From: CAYYIS01 sp964470965
GTDB lineage: Bacteria > JAAXHH01 > JABIQT01
Direction: 5' to 3'
NCBI GenBank assembly: GCA_964470965.1
Contig: CAYYIS010000070.1
Coordinates: 1 to 22,724 of the forward strand
Length of the DNA: 22,724 nt
Shown: positions 1-7,685 of the stretch, in pieces
Position numbering within the stretch: position 1 is the first letter of the stretch
Layout: the number at the start of each line of letters is the position of its first letter
Program-made: the position numbers and the translations under genes
The notes under the pieces: model-generated
Databases searched by the model: none
Seen by the model: the letters and a program-made list of their open reading frames with translations, nothing else
What the model was told of the DNA's origin: nothing

Positions 1-1
1 A

Positions 2-2191
2 GACGAGTTGGTGAATGACGGTCCTTTCAACCTGTGTAAGATGGCGGTTGGATCGGAAGGAACGCTGGTAGGAGTAACAGAGGCCAAGGTAAATCTGGTT
101 CCCCTCCCGACGATGACCGGACTTGATGTGATTCACTTTTACGATCTCATCGAGGCCATGGATGCCACCGTCGAGATCCTGAAGACGAAACCCTCGGCGG
201 TGGAACTGGTTGACAATGCGATCCTGGACCTGGCCAAGGAGTCTATAGAGGCGTCACGACAGCGGGTGTTCATCGAGGGTGATCCGGAGGCTATCCTCGT
301 TGTGGAATACTACGGGGAAACGCTCGAAGAGTTGTCTGAAAAGATGGATTACCTGGATAAACTGCTGAAGCAGAAAAACCTGGGTTATGCGTATGTTCGT
401 GCAATTTCAGCCCCTGAACAAGGCAAGGTTTGGGGTGTCAGGAATAATGGATTGGGATTACTGATGGGTATGAAGGGGGACACCAAGCCGGCCACGTTTG
501 TGGAAGACACCGCAGTCTCACCGGAACACTTGCCCGAATATATCAGTCGTTTTCGGCAGATCGTAGCTGACCACGGCACTACTGCCACTTATTACGCCCA
601 TGCGAGCGTGGGCACGCTGCATATACGTCCCCTTATAAATCTCAAAGCCACCGAGGACGTTGACAGGATGTACCGTATAGCAGAAGACATCCGGGATCTG
701 GTGCTTGAATATGGCGGTGCCATGAGTGCGGAGCACGGAGATGGCCTGGTACGGAGTGAGTGGAACGAGAAGATGTTCGGCTCACAGCTCTACGAGGCAT
801 TTAAGGAAGTTAAAGCGGTGTTCGATCCAAACGGCATCATGAATCCGGGAAAAATTATCGCCAACCAGAAGATGACAGATAACCTGCGATTCGGATCGGC
901 GTATAAGACCGACCAGATCAATACCTATTTCGATTTTTCAAAGGACGGCGGTTTTGCACGTTCGGTCGAGTTGTGCAACGGAGTCGGTGCCTGTCGCAAG
1001 AAGCTGGTGGGAACCATGTGCCCATCATACATCGCTACACTGGACGAAAAACACACCACCCGGGGCAGAGCCAATGTTCTGCGAGCCGCCCTCTCTGGAA
1101 AACTGGACTCGGAAGGGTTTACCAGCTCACGACTTTATGATGCCCTGGATCTCTGCCTGGAATGTAAGGGATGCAAGGCAGAATGCCCGTCCAACGTAGA
1201 CATGGCCAAAATGAAGTATGAGTTCCTTGCCCATTATCATGAAAAACATGGGCTGCCGCTTCGTAACCGTGTGTTTGGTAATATCGCATCCGTCAGTAAA
1301 CTGGCTGCAGCGTTTGCCCCGCTCAGCAATAAGGTCATCAACAGCTCATTGAACAAATGGGCGCTGGAGCAATTTTTTGGTATCGACAAACGTCGCAACA
1401 TGCCCTTTTTCGCCAGAGAGACATTCGAGAAGTGGTTCAATAATAGGAATGTGCCGGTCGAAAATGCCGACCGCCCCACGGTCGTTTTCTTTCCTGACAC
1501 CTTCGTTAACTACAACGAGCCCCAGGTGGGGATTGCTACCGTTGAAGTACTAGAAAAAGCCGGGTTTCGTGTCATCCTGGCAGAACCCCGGAAATGCTGC
1601 GGACGTCCCTTCATCTCCAAGGGAATGCTTAGGGAAGCCGTAGCCAATGCCCGGTATAATATCAAACAGCTATCAGTCTATGCTGAAAAGGGATGGCCTA
1701 TCATCGGATGCGAACCTAGCTGTCTCCTCACATTCCGGGATGACTATCTCGAGCTGGTGGGGGATGAAGGGGCTGCCCTGGTCGCCGAACACGTCTTTTT
1801 GATCGATGAATTCCTCGCTGCCGAAAAAAAAGCAGGCCGCTTGAAACTACCTTTCAAAAATATCCGGAAAACTCTTGAAATCCATGGCCATTGTCATCAA
1901 AAAGCCCTCATGGGCACTGGTCCGACACAGGCGGCACTGGAAATGGTACCGGGATATGAAGTAAGCGTGCTGAATACGGGATGTTGCGGAATGGCCGGCA
2001 GCTTCGGATATGAAAAGGAGCATTACGATCTCTCGCAGAAAATTGCAGGCGACCGATTGTTTCCCGCCATAAATGAACACAGAGAATCGGAGTTCGCAGC
2101 TCCGGGAACATCCTGCCGGCATCAGATCGCAGATGGAACCGACCGAAGCGCAAAACATCCTATCGAATACATCAGAGAAGCGCTCGATTGA
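2..2191 (+). CDS. FAD/Fe-S 2-hydroxyacid dehydrogenase, YdiJ/GlcD-GlpC fusion type (5' truncated)
   Basis: The reading frame is open to the left edge, so the true start and the N-terminal FAD-binding (PCMH) half lie outside; 729 residues are visible. In order they show: the end of the FAD-binding region (GSEGTL near the edge); a FAD-linked oxidase C-terminal domain ending in SAEHGDGLVRSEW and DPNGIMNPGKI (to about nt 860); a ferredoxin-like domain with cysteine clusters CNGVGAC (about nt 975) and CLECKGCKAECP (about nt 1155-1190); and two CCG-type segments, CCGRPF (about nt 1597) and GHCHQ...NTGCCGMAGSFGYE (about nt 1890-2010). The C-terminal APGTSCRHQI motif is typical of the roughly 1000-residue YdiJ-like enzymes. 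Known members oxidise D-2-hydroxyglutarate or D-lactate and pass electrons through FAD and Fe-S clusters to a carrier. The exact substrate cannot be told here. The next gene starts at or just after the stop, so the two are co-transcribed. Confidence 0.9.
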   Translation, partial: DELVNDGPFNLCKMAVGSEGTLVGVTEAKVNLVPLPTMTGLDVIHFYDLIEAMDATVEILKTKPSAVELVDNAILDLAKESIEASRQRVFIEGDPEAILVVEYYGETLEELSEKMDYLDKLLKQKNLGYAYVRAISAPEQGKVWGVRNNGLGLLMGMKGDTKPATFVEDTAVSPEHLPEYISRFRQIVADHGTTATYYAHASVGTLHIRPLINLKATEDVDRMYRIAEDIRDLVLEYGGAMSAEHGDGLVRSEWNEKMFGSQLYEAFKEVKAVFDPNGIMNPGKIIANQKMTDNLRFGSAYKTDQINTYFDFSKDGGFARSVELCNGVGACRKKLVGTMCPSYIATLDEKHTTRGRANVLRAALSGKLDSEGFTSSRLYDALDLCLECKGCKAECPSNVDMAKMKYEFLAHYHEKHGLPLRNRVFGNIASVSKLAAAFAPLSNKVINSSLNKWALEQFFGIDKRRNMPFFARETFEKWFNNRNVPVENADRPTVVFFPDTFVNYNEPQVGIATVEVLEKAGFRVILAEPRKCCGRPFISKGMLREAVANARYNIKQLSVYAEKGWPIIGCEPSCLLTFRDDYLELVGDEGAALVAEHVFLIDEFLAAEKKAGRLKLPFKNIRKTLEIHGHCHQKALMGTGPTQAALEMVPGYEVSVLNTGCCGMAGSFGYEKEHYDLSQKIAGDRLFPAINEHRESEFAAPGTSCRHQIADGTDRSAKHPIEYIREALD

Positions 2192-2202
2192 CCTCTCCTG
2201 CC

Positions 2203-3066
2203 ATGCTTTCTACTTTCTCCATCGTAGGCTTTGATGACGCCACCGGCGACCTTGGCATAGCCGTTCAGTCAAAGTTCCTGGCCGTAGGTTCCATCGTCCC
2301 CTGGGCGGAGGCCGGTGTCGGCGCAATTGCCACACAGGCCCATGCGAACGTCTCATTCGGAAACCACGGCCTCGGTATGCTGGCAGACGACATGGACATC
2401 ATCAGTATTTTGGAAGAACTCCTTAAACACGATGATGGCCGTGATCTGCGGCAGGTGGGTATCGTGGATGCCGAGGGTAATGCGGCGGCTTTTACCGGAG
2501 AATCCTGCATGGAATGGGCTGGGCATATAACCGGTCCCAACTATACCTGCCAGGGAAATATTCTGACCGGCGAAGCGGTGGTCCATGCCATGGCCACCGC
2601 TTATGAGACTACCGATGATGATCTGACCGAACGCCTGCTGGCGGCCCTCGAAGCGGGACTGGCGGCTGGGGGGGATCGCAGGGGGCAACAATCGGCATCA
2701 TTGCTGGTAGTGCGAGAAGGCGGCGGGTATGGCGGTATGTCTAACCAGTTGGTCGACCTTAGGGTAGACGACCATGAATCACCTATCGAAGAACTGAAGC
2801 GCCTGTACCAATTACACCGGCTGTATTTCGGCTTGACAGATCCTGCTAACCTTGTGAAAATCGATGGGCCATTGGCGGGAGAGCTCCAGGGTGCCCTGCA
2901 ACGCCTCGGTTATTATAACGGTCCCCTAACCGGTATATACGACCCACCGACTCGGAAGGCCATGGAACGGTGGCACGGCGTCGAAAACTTTGAAGAACGC
3001 CTGTGGCGTGATGCATTTATTGATTCCGATGTCCTGGAATACCTGCGACAGAAAGCTTCTAAATAA
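2203..3066 (+). CDS. DUF1028 family Ntn-hydrolase-like protein with C-terminal peptidoglycan-binding-like domain
   Basis: This 287-residue protein opens with TFSIVGFD, followed by GDLGIAVQSKFLAVGSIVPW and GVGAIATQAHANVSFG, the hallmark of DUF1028, a family with an Ntn-hydrolase fold and unproven biochemical role. Residues 1 to about 205 form that domain. Residues 220-285 (GPLAGELQGALQRLGYYNGPLTGIYD) look like the small peptidoglycan-binding-like helical repeat often attached to DUF1028 proteins. ATG 2203 is chosen because family members start almost directly at the TFSI motif. An in-frame TTG at 2188 would overlap the upstream stop by 4 nt and add only five residues. No strong Shine-Dalgarno precedes either start, suggesting translational coupling to the dehydrogenase. 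No signal peptide is visible, so the protein is probably cytoplasmic. Function is unassigned. Confidence 0.87.
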   Translation: MLSTFSIVGFDDATGDLGIAVQSKFLAVGSIVPWAEAGVGAIATQAHANVSFGNHGLGMLADDMDIISILEELLKHDDGRDLRQVGIVDAEGNAAAFTGESCMEWAGHITGPNYTCQGNILTGEAVVHAMATAYETTDDDLTERLLAALEAGLAAGGDRRGQQSASLLVVREGGGYGGMSNQLVDLRVDDHESPIEELKRLYQLHRLYFGLTDPANLVKIDGPLAGELQGALQRLGYYNGPLTGIYDPPTRKAMERWHGVENFEERLWRDAFIDSDVLEYLRQKASK

Positions 3067-3079
3067 CAGACCTGATATT

Positions 3080-4240
3080 ATGATACAGAAATTCAAGCTG
3101 TTCCTTTTGACCTTCGTCCACTTTCTGACAGACTGTTATTCCAGTCTGCTTTCCCCTCTGCTACCGGTCCTGATCCTCAAACTTGATCTCTCCCTGACCA
3201 TGGCCGGTACACTCGGTGCGGTGGCGTTACTTACCTCCTCGCTGTTTCAACCTATGATGGGAATCCTCGGCGATCGGATGAAAAAGCGATATTTTATCAT
3301 CGCAGGTCCTTTATTCGCCGCTGTCTTCATGTCCTCCATCGGCCTGGCGCCGAATTTCGGCATCCTGGTGCTCTTGGTGCTCCTGGGTGGTTTCGGGACG
3401 GCGAGCTTTCACCCGCAGAGCGTATCCATGGCAGGTGATGTCAGCGGGGAAAGGAGGGCATTCGGAGTCTCACTGTTTATCGGCGGGGGTACATTGGGAC
3501 TCGCGGTGACTCCGCTTGTCAGTACCTGGTATGTAGACCGTTTCGGACTTGAGAATCTTGTTTGGCTGGCGATTCCTACCGTCGTGGCTGTCATCCTGAT
3601 GGCTCGCAGTTTACCAATCAACAACGACTCACAGAAAGTGGTCTCCCTTTCGCAGCTGATGGAACAGTTCAGACCCCACCTGAATGCCATGATCCTGTTG
3701 ACTGTTGTGGTAGTGATTCGAACGATGGCGGGCATAGGATTTACGATGTTTTTACCGGTTCTAATGGCAGAAAGAGGCATGTCGCTGATTTCCGGCGGTA
3801 TCGTACTCACCATGTTTACCGGAGCAGGAGTGATAGGAGGGTTCATCGGTGGCCTGGTTTCAGACAGGCTGGGACGGGGCCGAGTCATATGGGCGACCGT
3901 ACTTTTAACAACACCTTTCCTATACGGCTTCCTCCATACAGAAGGCATACTGATGTACACCCTTCTCTTCTTTGGCGGTTTCATGGTACTGGCTTCTAAT
4001 TCGGTCGCTATCGCTATGGCCCAGGAGCTGTTCCCGGAAAACGCAGGCACCGCGTCCTCTTTTCCCATGGGGTTCAGCTGGGGTGTTGCCGGTGGAATGA
4101 TGATACTTGTTGGAAGCACTGCTGATCGTATCGGCGTTGAAAGCACCTTGGAAATTCTCGCCTTACTGCCGATTTTGGGGGCATTACTCGCCCTCAAGCT
4201 ACCAAAGGATCACAGGAAAATCCAACTGGCTGCCAGTTAA
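3080..4240 (+). CDS. MFS transporter, Fsr/fosmidomycin-resistance-like
   Basis: The 386-residue product is highly hydrophobic with about 12 predicted membrane segments and two pseudo-symmetric halves. The loop GILGDRMKKR after TM2 and GGLVSDRLGRGR in the second half are classic MFS signatures. The N-terminus (FVHFLTDCYSSLLSPLLPVL) resembles the Fsr-like branch, which starts with a helix carrying an HxxxD-type pattern. It would be an inner-membrane secondary transporter driven by proton exchange. ATG 3080 is 13 nt after the upstream stop and gives the usual N-terminus; in-frame starts further upstream lie inside the DUF1028 gene. There is no clear SD, so coupling is likely. Position after the dehydrogenase suggests transport of a related organic acid or its product, but that is inference. 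The cargo is unknown. Confidence 0.85.
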   Translation: MIQKFKLFLLTFVHFLTDCYSSLLSPLLPVLILKLDLSLTMAGTLGAVALLTSSLFQPMMGILGDRMKKRYFIIAGPLFAAVFMSSIGLAPNFGILVLLVLLGGFGTASFHPQSVSMAGDVSGERRAFGVSLFIGGGTLGLAVTPLVSTWYVDRFGLENLVWLAIPTVVAVILMARSLPINNDSQKVVSLSQLMEQFRPHLNAMILLTVVVVIRTMAGIGFTMFLPVLMAERGMSLISGGIVLTMFTGAGVIGGFIGGLVSDRLGRGRVIWATVLLTTPFLYGFLHTEGILMYTLLFFGGFMVLASNSVAIAMAQELFPENAGTASSFPMGFSWGVAGGMMILVGSTADRIGVESTLEILALLPILGALLALKLPKDHRKIQLAAS

Positions 4241-4287
4241 AATGCGAACGGCCGAACCGGGGGCGAAGATTCCGCCTGAAGGGATGA

Positions 4288-5667
4288 TTACATAAACGCT
4301 TCAGTATCAGAGATACTCCGCTGTCCACTATTTTTCACCCGAGCGGATTCGATAATCGGTACCGATTCGCCGGCCATGGCCATCCTGTCCAACAATCGCC
4401 GCCTCATTACCTCCGTCACCCGCTCATGGGATTCCTGTCCAATGAGATTGTGCAGCTCATAAGGATCCACGTCAAGATCATAGAGAAATTGATCCACGTA
4501 AGCATCAGATCCGGAATCTTTCCCGCCATCCTTATCCGGCGCATCTACCCCATATTTCCATCTCCTTGTCCGAACGGCCCGTCCTACCTGCGCTTCGCTG
4601 ATCTGTATCAACACCTCCTCGGGCCATTCAACCGCCTCGCGTCGGATAAGCGGCAGCACTGATCGACCTTGCATCCCGGATGGGACCGAGACGCCAGCGG
4701 CGTCCAGCAGGGTGGGAGGAAAATCGATCAGGCTGGCCATCTCCCGGATCTGCCCGCCGCTATCAAAGCCCGGGCCTTGTATAGCGGTCGGTATCCGAAC
4801 CGAACTTTCATGGCAGGAACGTTTATATTCGCTGTTTCTCGTTTTGAAATGACAGCCGTGATCTGAGGTCTGCATCAACACGGTGTTTTCAGTCAGCCCC
4901 AGACTTTTCAGGGCATCCTGCAGGCGCCCCAACGCTTCATCCAGTCGTTTAACCATACCACAATATCCACCAAGGTGTTGATGTGTGGAACCACCCAGTT
5001 CCAGCAGATCAGGCGGCACCCACCGGCTTTGATAACGCTCTCTGTACCCATCGGGCGCGGGATAATCATCCAGGCGATTTTGATGATGGGGTTCTATGTA
5101 TGAAATAAACAGGAAAAAAGGCCCATCATCATGGTGAGAATCGATATACCGGATCGCAGCATCAGTCACTGCATCCACGCGATATCCAGGCAGGTGAACC
5201 GGATTTTCATCGTTATCGTACAAAGTTGTTCGATAGGCTTCGGAGGTGAATTCCAGGACGTTAGAAGCAAGCCAGTATTCGTATCCCGCACGGTGAGATT
5301 CGGGCACGGGGCCCATACCACGGTCCTCCACACCATCGGGCGCATACAAATGCCATTTACCGATATATCCAGTTTGATACCCTCCGTCACGAAAGCACTC
5401 CCCAAGGGTGGGCACTTCCGCCGGCAAACCGATCCCATTACGAAAACAGCCAGTCGTGGTGGCATACAGGCCGGTCTGAAAACAAGCCCTGGCTGGACCG
5501 CACACCGGCTGGCAGGTAACCGCATTAAACAAATGGGTTCCACTCCGGGCCATTCTATCGAAGTTCGGTGTGAGGTCCAGGGGGTTACCATGAACCCCTG
5601 TGGTATCCCATCGCTGCTGGTCTGTAAAAAACACGATAACATTGGGGTGGTCCGGACGTGACGACAT
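4288..5667 (-). CDS. Sulfatase (type I, formylglycine-dependent family), no signal peptide
   Basis: This 459-residue alkaline-phosphatase-fold sulfatase starts with NVIVFFTDQQRWD (metal ligands D16 and Q17). The modification motif is CGPAR at residues 56-60, where Cys56 would be oxidised to formylglycine. Further family motifs are GYIGKWHL, SYIEPHHQ and QTSDHG with a downstream lysine (SEYKRS). It would hydrolyse sulfate (possibly phosphonate) esters using a divalent metal. ATG 5667 is supported by AGGAG about 6-7 nt upstream. No Sec signal peptide is present, so the enzyme appears cytosolic, unlike many sulfatases that act on external polysaccharides. No formylglycine-generating enzyme or anSME is encoded in the window. 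It converges with the MFS gene (47-nt gap, no hairpin terminator seen). Substrate is unknown. Confidence 0.9.
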   Translation of the reverse strand: MSSRPDHPNVIVFFTDQQRWDTTGVHGNPLDLTPNFDRMARSGTHLFNAVTCQPVCGPARACFQTGLYATTTGCFRNGIGLPAEVPTLGECFRDGGYQTGYIGKWHLYAPDGVEDRGMGPVPESHRAGYEYWLASNVLEFTSEAYRTTLYDNDENPVHLPGYRVDAVTDAAIRYIDSHHDDGPFFLFISYIEPHHQNRLDDYPAPDGYRERYQSRWVPPDLLELGGSTHQHLGGYCGMVKRLDEALGRLQDALKSLGLTENTVLMQTSDHGCHFKTRNSEYKRSCHESSVRIPTAIQGPGFDSGGQIREMASLIDFPPTLLDAAGVSVPSGMQGRSVLPLIRREAVEWPEEVLIQISEAQVGRAVRTRRWKYGVDAPDKDGGKDSGSDAYVDQFLYDLDVDPYELHNLIGQESHERVTEVMRRRLLDRMAMAGESVPIIESARVKNSGQRSISDTEAFM

Positions 5668-5714
5668 GGCCGCTCCTGTCGGTGTGGAGTCGTAAAAAAG
5701 TGAGAGTTTAAGTC

Positions 5715-5742
5715 AGTATAAGGCATCGGCGGGTTGCAACAA
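5715..5742 (-). promoter_or_regulatory. Sigma-70 type promoter candidate for the sulfatase
   Basis: On the minus strand, TTGTTG (5742-5737) and TATACT (5720-5715) are separated by 16 nt. The -10 matches 5/6 of the consensus and the -35 matches 3/6. The inferred transcription start near 5708 would leave a leader of about 40 nt before the ATG at 5667. Confidence 0.45.
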
Positions 5743-5899
5743 GTCCTTTCTCGAAGCCTGCAACAGCTCTCATCCTATACGTTTTCGGAATCATATCATG
5801 GGTGATGATCGCAATATAAGGAAACAGCGCACAAAAACTCCCTATCGAGCCACAGCCTGAAGAAGGAATCTCTCCAATCCGGTCATTATGAAAAAAACC

Positions 5900-5928
5900 T
5901 TGACAGCCAACGAGAAAGGCGTTAACGT
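5900..5928 (+). promoter_or_regulatory. Sigma-70 type promoter candidate for the SBP-kinase-regulator operon
   Basis: A perfect TTGACA (5900-5905) is followed after 17 nt by TAACGT (5923-5928), which keeps the most conserved T, A and T positions. The inferred start near 5935 lies upstream of all candidate start codons of the solute-binding protein. Confidence 0.5.
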
Positions 5929-6030
5929 ATCCCATAGAAAACAGTAACATTAGAGACCTCTCCGATGTCTGTTGGAACATCTTACACGGTTATCGATCGT
6001 TTAAGCATGGCCTACCCTCACGAGGTGGTG

Positions 6031-7671
6031 ATGATCCCAATCACCCAGATATTGATACGGAATTTATATCGTTCGATTTTCCTGAGCACACTGGCTCTGG
6101 TGTGTACTGTATCAACCGTCTCGGCCCAGACCAATCCCCCGGAAATTCGCAGCGGTGGAACCATAACGATCGGAAAGGTCGGAGTCGGATCCCTCGTATT
6201 TCATCCCCTATATCTCAGCCTTGGCATAGAAAAAGAGATTGCCGGTCTTATCTATGGCCACGGGCTGCTCAGGCAGGATGAGACCGGTAAGCTGATAGAA
6301 GGGCTCGCCGTGATGCCGACCAAACATGGCGATGGGCTCGTATGGGTGTTTCAGTTGCGTCCGGACGTCCTTTTTCACGACAGCGAGGCGCTGACCGCTG
6401 ATGATATCGTTTTCACATACGAATTATATAAACAATCCAGACGATACGATCCGATCTTTCACCGATACTTCCGGAACATAGAACGGTTGGAAAAATATGA
6501 TCCCTGGACCGTCGCATTTGTAATGAAATCGCCGATCACGTCGTTTCCGGTAGCACTTGCCACCATGCCCATCGTTCCCCGGCACCAATTCCAGAAGAGA
6601 CCGTTTGCGGATGCGATTCAGGCCCCATCTGCACCCAGGCCTATCGGGCTGGGCCCATTTAAACTGGAACAGCGTTTAGCCCAGAACTCGGTGATCCTCA
6701 GTGCCAACCGGGAGTGGCACCACGGATGGCCGAATCTGGAACGGATCGTCTACAGATTTTATACTACCTCAGAGGAACTGACTGCCGCCTTCGTACTGCA
6801 GGAAGTGGATGTGGTTGAATTAGACAGGGCGATCAGCTTCCACGAGGTCAAACGGGCCCGGCCTGACGCACGCATCCAGGCTGTAACGCCCGGACACCGT
6901 TCGTTCGAGGCGATTTTCTATAATCAGGGAAAAGCCCTATTCAACGACCACCTTGTTCGTCGTGCGATGACCCATGCGATCGATCGGGAACGGGTGGTAC
7001 GCCAGGTAATGACTTCCGGCACCGGAAGTCTTGCGCACGGTCCAGTCGCCGAGGAATTCTGGGCTTTCGGCGGTGTCGATCGTATCGACTACGACCCTGC
7101 GGAAGCGCTTAAGTTGCTGCGGAGACAGGGTTGGCGAGATTCGAATGGCGATGGTTTCCTTAGCCGGTCGGGTAAAGAGTTCACGTTTGAGCTGCTGTTC
7201 CAGAAAGGATCCATCACGTCTGAGAAGCTGGTTCGCATCGTAAAACTGAATCTGAACAACATCGGTGTAGGCGTAAAGCCCACTCCCGTTGAATTGAAAG
7301 AACTCGTGCAGCGCATGCGCATCGGTGCCTATGATGCCGCCATATTTAACCAGCCTTTTGCCTCTACGCCGGATGACTTTTATGCTGTGTTCCATTCCGA
7401 GGGTATTCCTCTCGGGTTCAATATGCTGAGATACCGTAATAGACAGATTGACCGCAACATCAGTTTTCTATACGGTATCACGGAACGGGCCCGGTCGCTG
7501 CCTATTTATAAACAGCTCCAGCTACTCCTCAGCCGGGACCAACCCTGTACATTCCTTTACTTCATCGATCGGGAATACATAGCCTTTGATCCCCGTTTTC
7601 AGAATTTAGGCGTACCGGGTGCCTCACTTAACTCACCCGCATCCTGGTACAAACTCACCGAACCCCGATAA
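6031..7671 (+). CDS. Periplasmic solute-binding protein, family 5 (OppA/DppA-like), without ABC permease genes
   Basis: The 546-residue product starts with a Sec signal peptide (MIPITQILIRNLYRSIF, then a hydrophobic core ending VSTVSAQ; no lipobox cysteine), so it is probably soluble in the periplasm. The mature part has the SBP_bac_5 pattern: GGTITIGKVG, GLAVMPTKHGDGLVWVFQLRPDVLFHDSEALTADDIVFTY split over two conserved segments, FNDHLVRRAMTHAIDRERVV and a closing ASWYKL. The family binds oligopeptides and some other solutes. ATG 6031 is chosen because GAGG sits 5 nt upstream and it gives a standard signal peptide; in-frame ATGs at 5965 and 6007 would add 22 or 8 residues. No oppBCDF-like genes follow. 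Instead a histidine kinase starts 14 nt after the stop, suggesting a ligand-sensing role rather than, or besides, transport. Ligand unknown. Confidence 0.88.
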   Translation: MIPITQILIRNLYRSIFLSTLALVCTVSTVSAQTNPPEIRSGGTITIGKVGVGSLVFHPLYLSLGIEKEIAGLIYGHGLLRQDETGKLIEGLAVMPTKHGDGLVWVFQLRPDVLFHDSEALTADDIVFTYELYKQSRRYDPIFHRYFRNIERLEKYDPWTVAFVMKSPITSFPVALATMPIVPRHQFQKRPFADAIQAPSAPRPIGLGPFKLEQRLAQNSVILSANREWHHGWPNLERIVYRFYTTSEELTAAFVLQEVDVVELDRAISFHEVKRARPDARIQAVTPGHRSFEAIFYNQGKALFNDHLVRRAMTHAIDRERVVRQVMTSGTGSLAHGPVAEEFWAFGGVDRIDYDPAEALKLLRRQGWRDSNGDGFLSRSGKEFTFELLFQKGSITSEKLVRIVKLNLNNIGVGVKPTPVELKELVQRMRIGAYDAAIFNQPFASTPDDFYAVFHSEGIPLGFNMLRYRNRQIDRNISFLYGITERARSLPIYKQLQLLLSRDQPCTFLYFIDREYIAFDPRFQNLGVPGASLNSPASWYKLTEPR

Positions 7672-7685
7672 AGCGGGCCGCCTTG

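Larger units (their letters stand above)
5668..6030. other. Divergent intergenic region between sulfatase and solute-binding protein genes
   Basis: About 360 nt separate the start codons if ATG 6031 is used for the plus-strand gene (297 nt if ATG 5965). It contains one promoter candidate for each direction, listed separately. No convincing gene, hairpin terminator or sigma-54 (GG-N10-GC) site was seen. A 90-codon minus-strand frame spans most of it but has no recognisable product or SD. Confidence 0.6.

Noticed and set aside
8..10. TTG at position 8 as the start of the first gene
   Set aside because: The frame continues to the window edge and the protein lacks the N-terminal FAD-binding half, so the true start is upstream.
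3409..4197. Long minus-strand open frame (262 codons) inside the MFS gene
   Set aside because: It is antisense to a clear membrane transporter. Its composition is rich in Pro, Thr and Ser from reversed hydrophobic codons, with no domain and no SD.
5708..5980. 90-codon minus-strand frame between sulfatase and solute-binding protein
   Set aside because: No recognisable domain or SD, and it covers promoter candidates for both flanking genes. It is treated as spacer.
5668..6030. Sigma-54 promoter for the SBP-kinase-regulator operon
   Set aside because: No GG-N10-GC element with acceptable flanks was found. A sigma-70 type TTGACA-N17-TAACGT is the better candidate.
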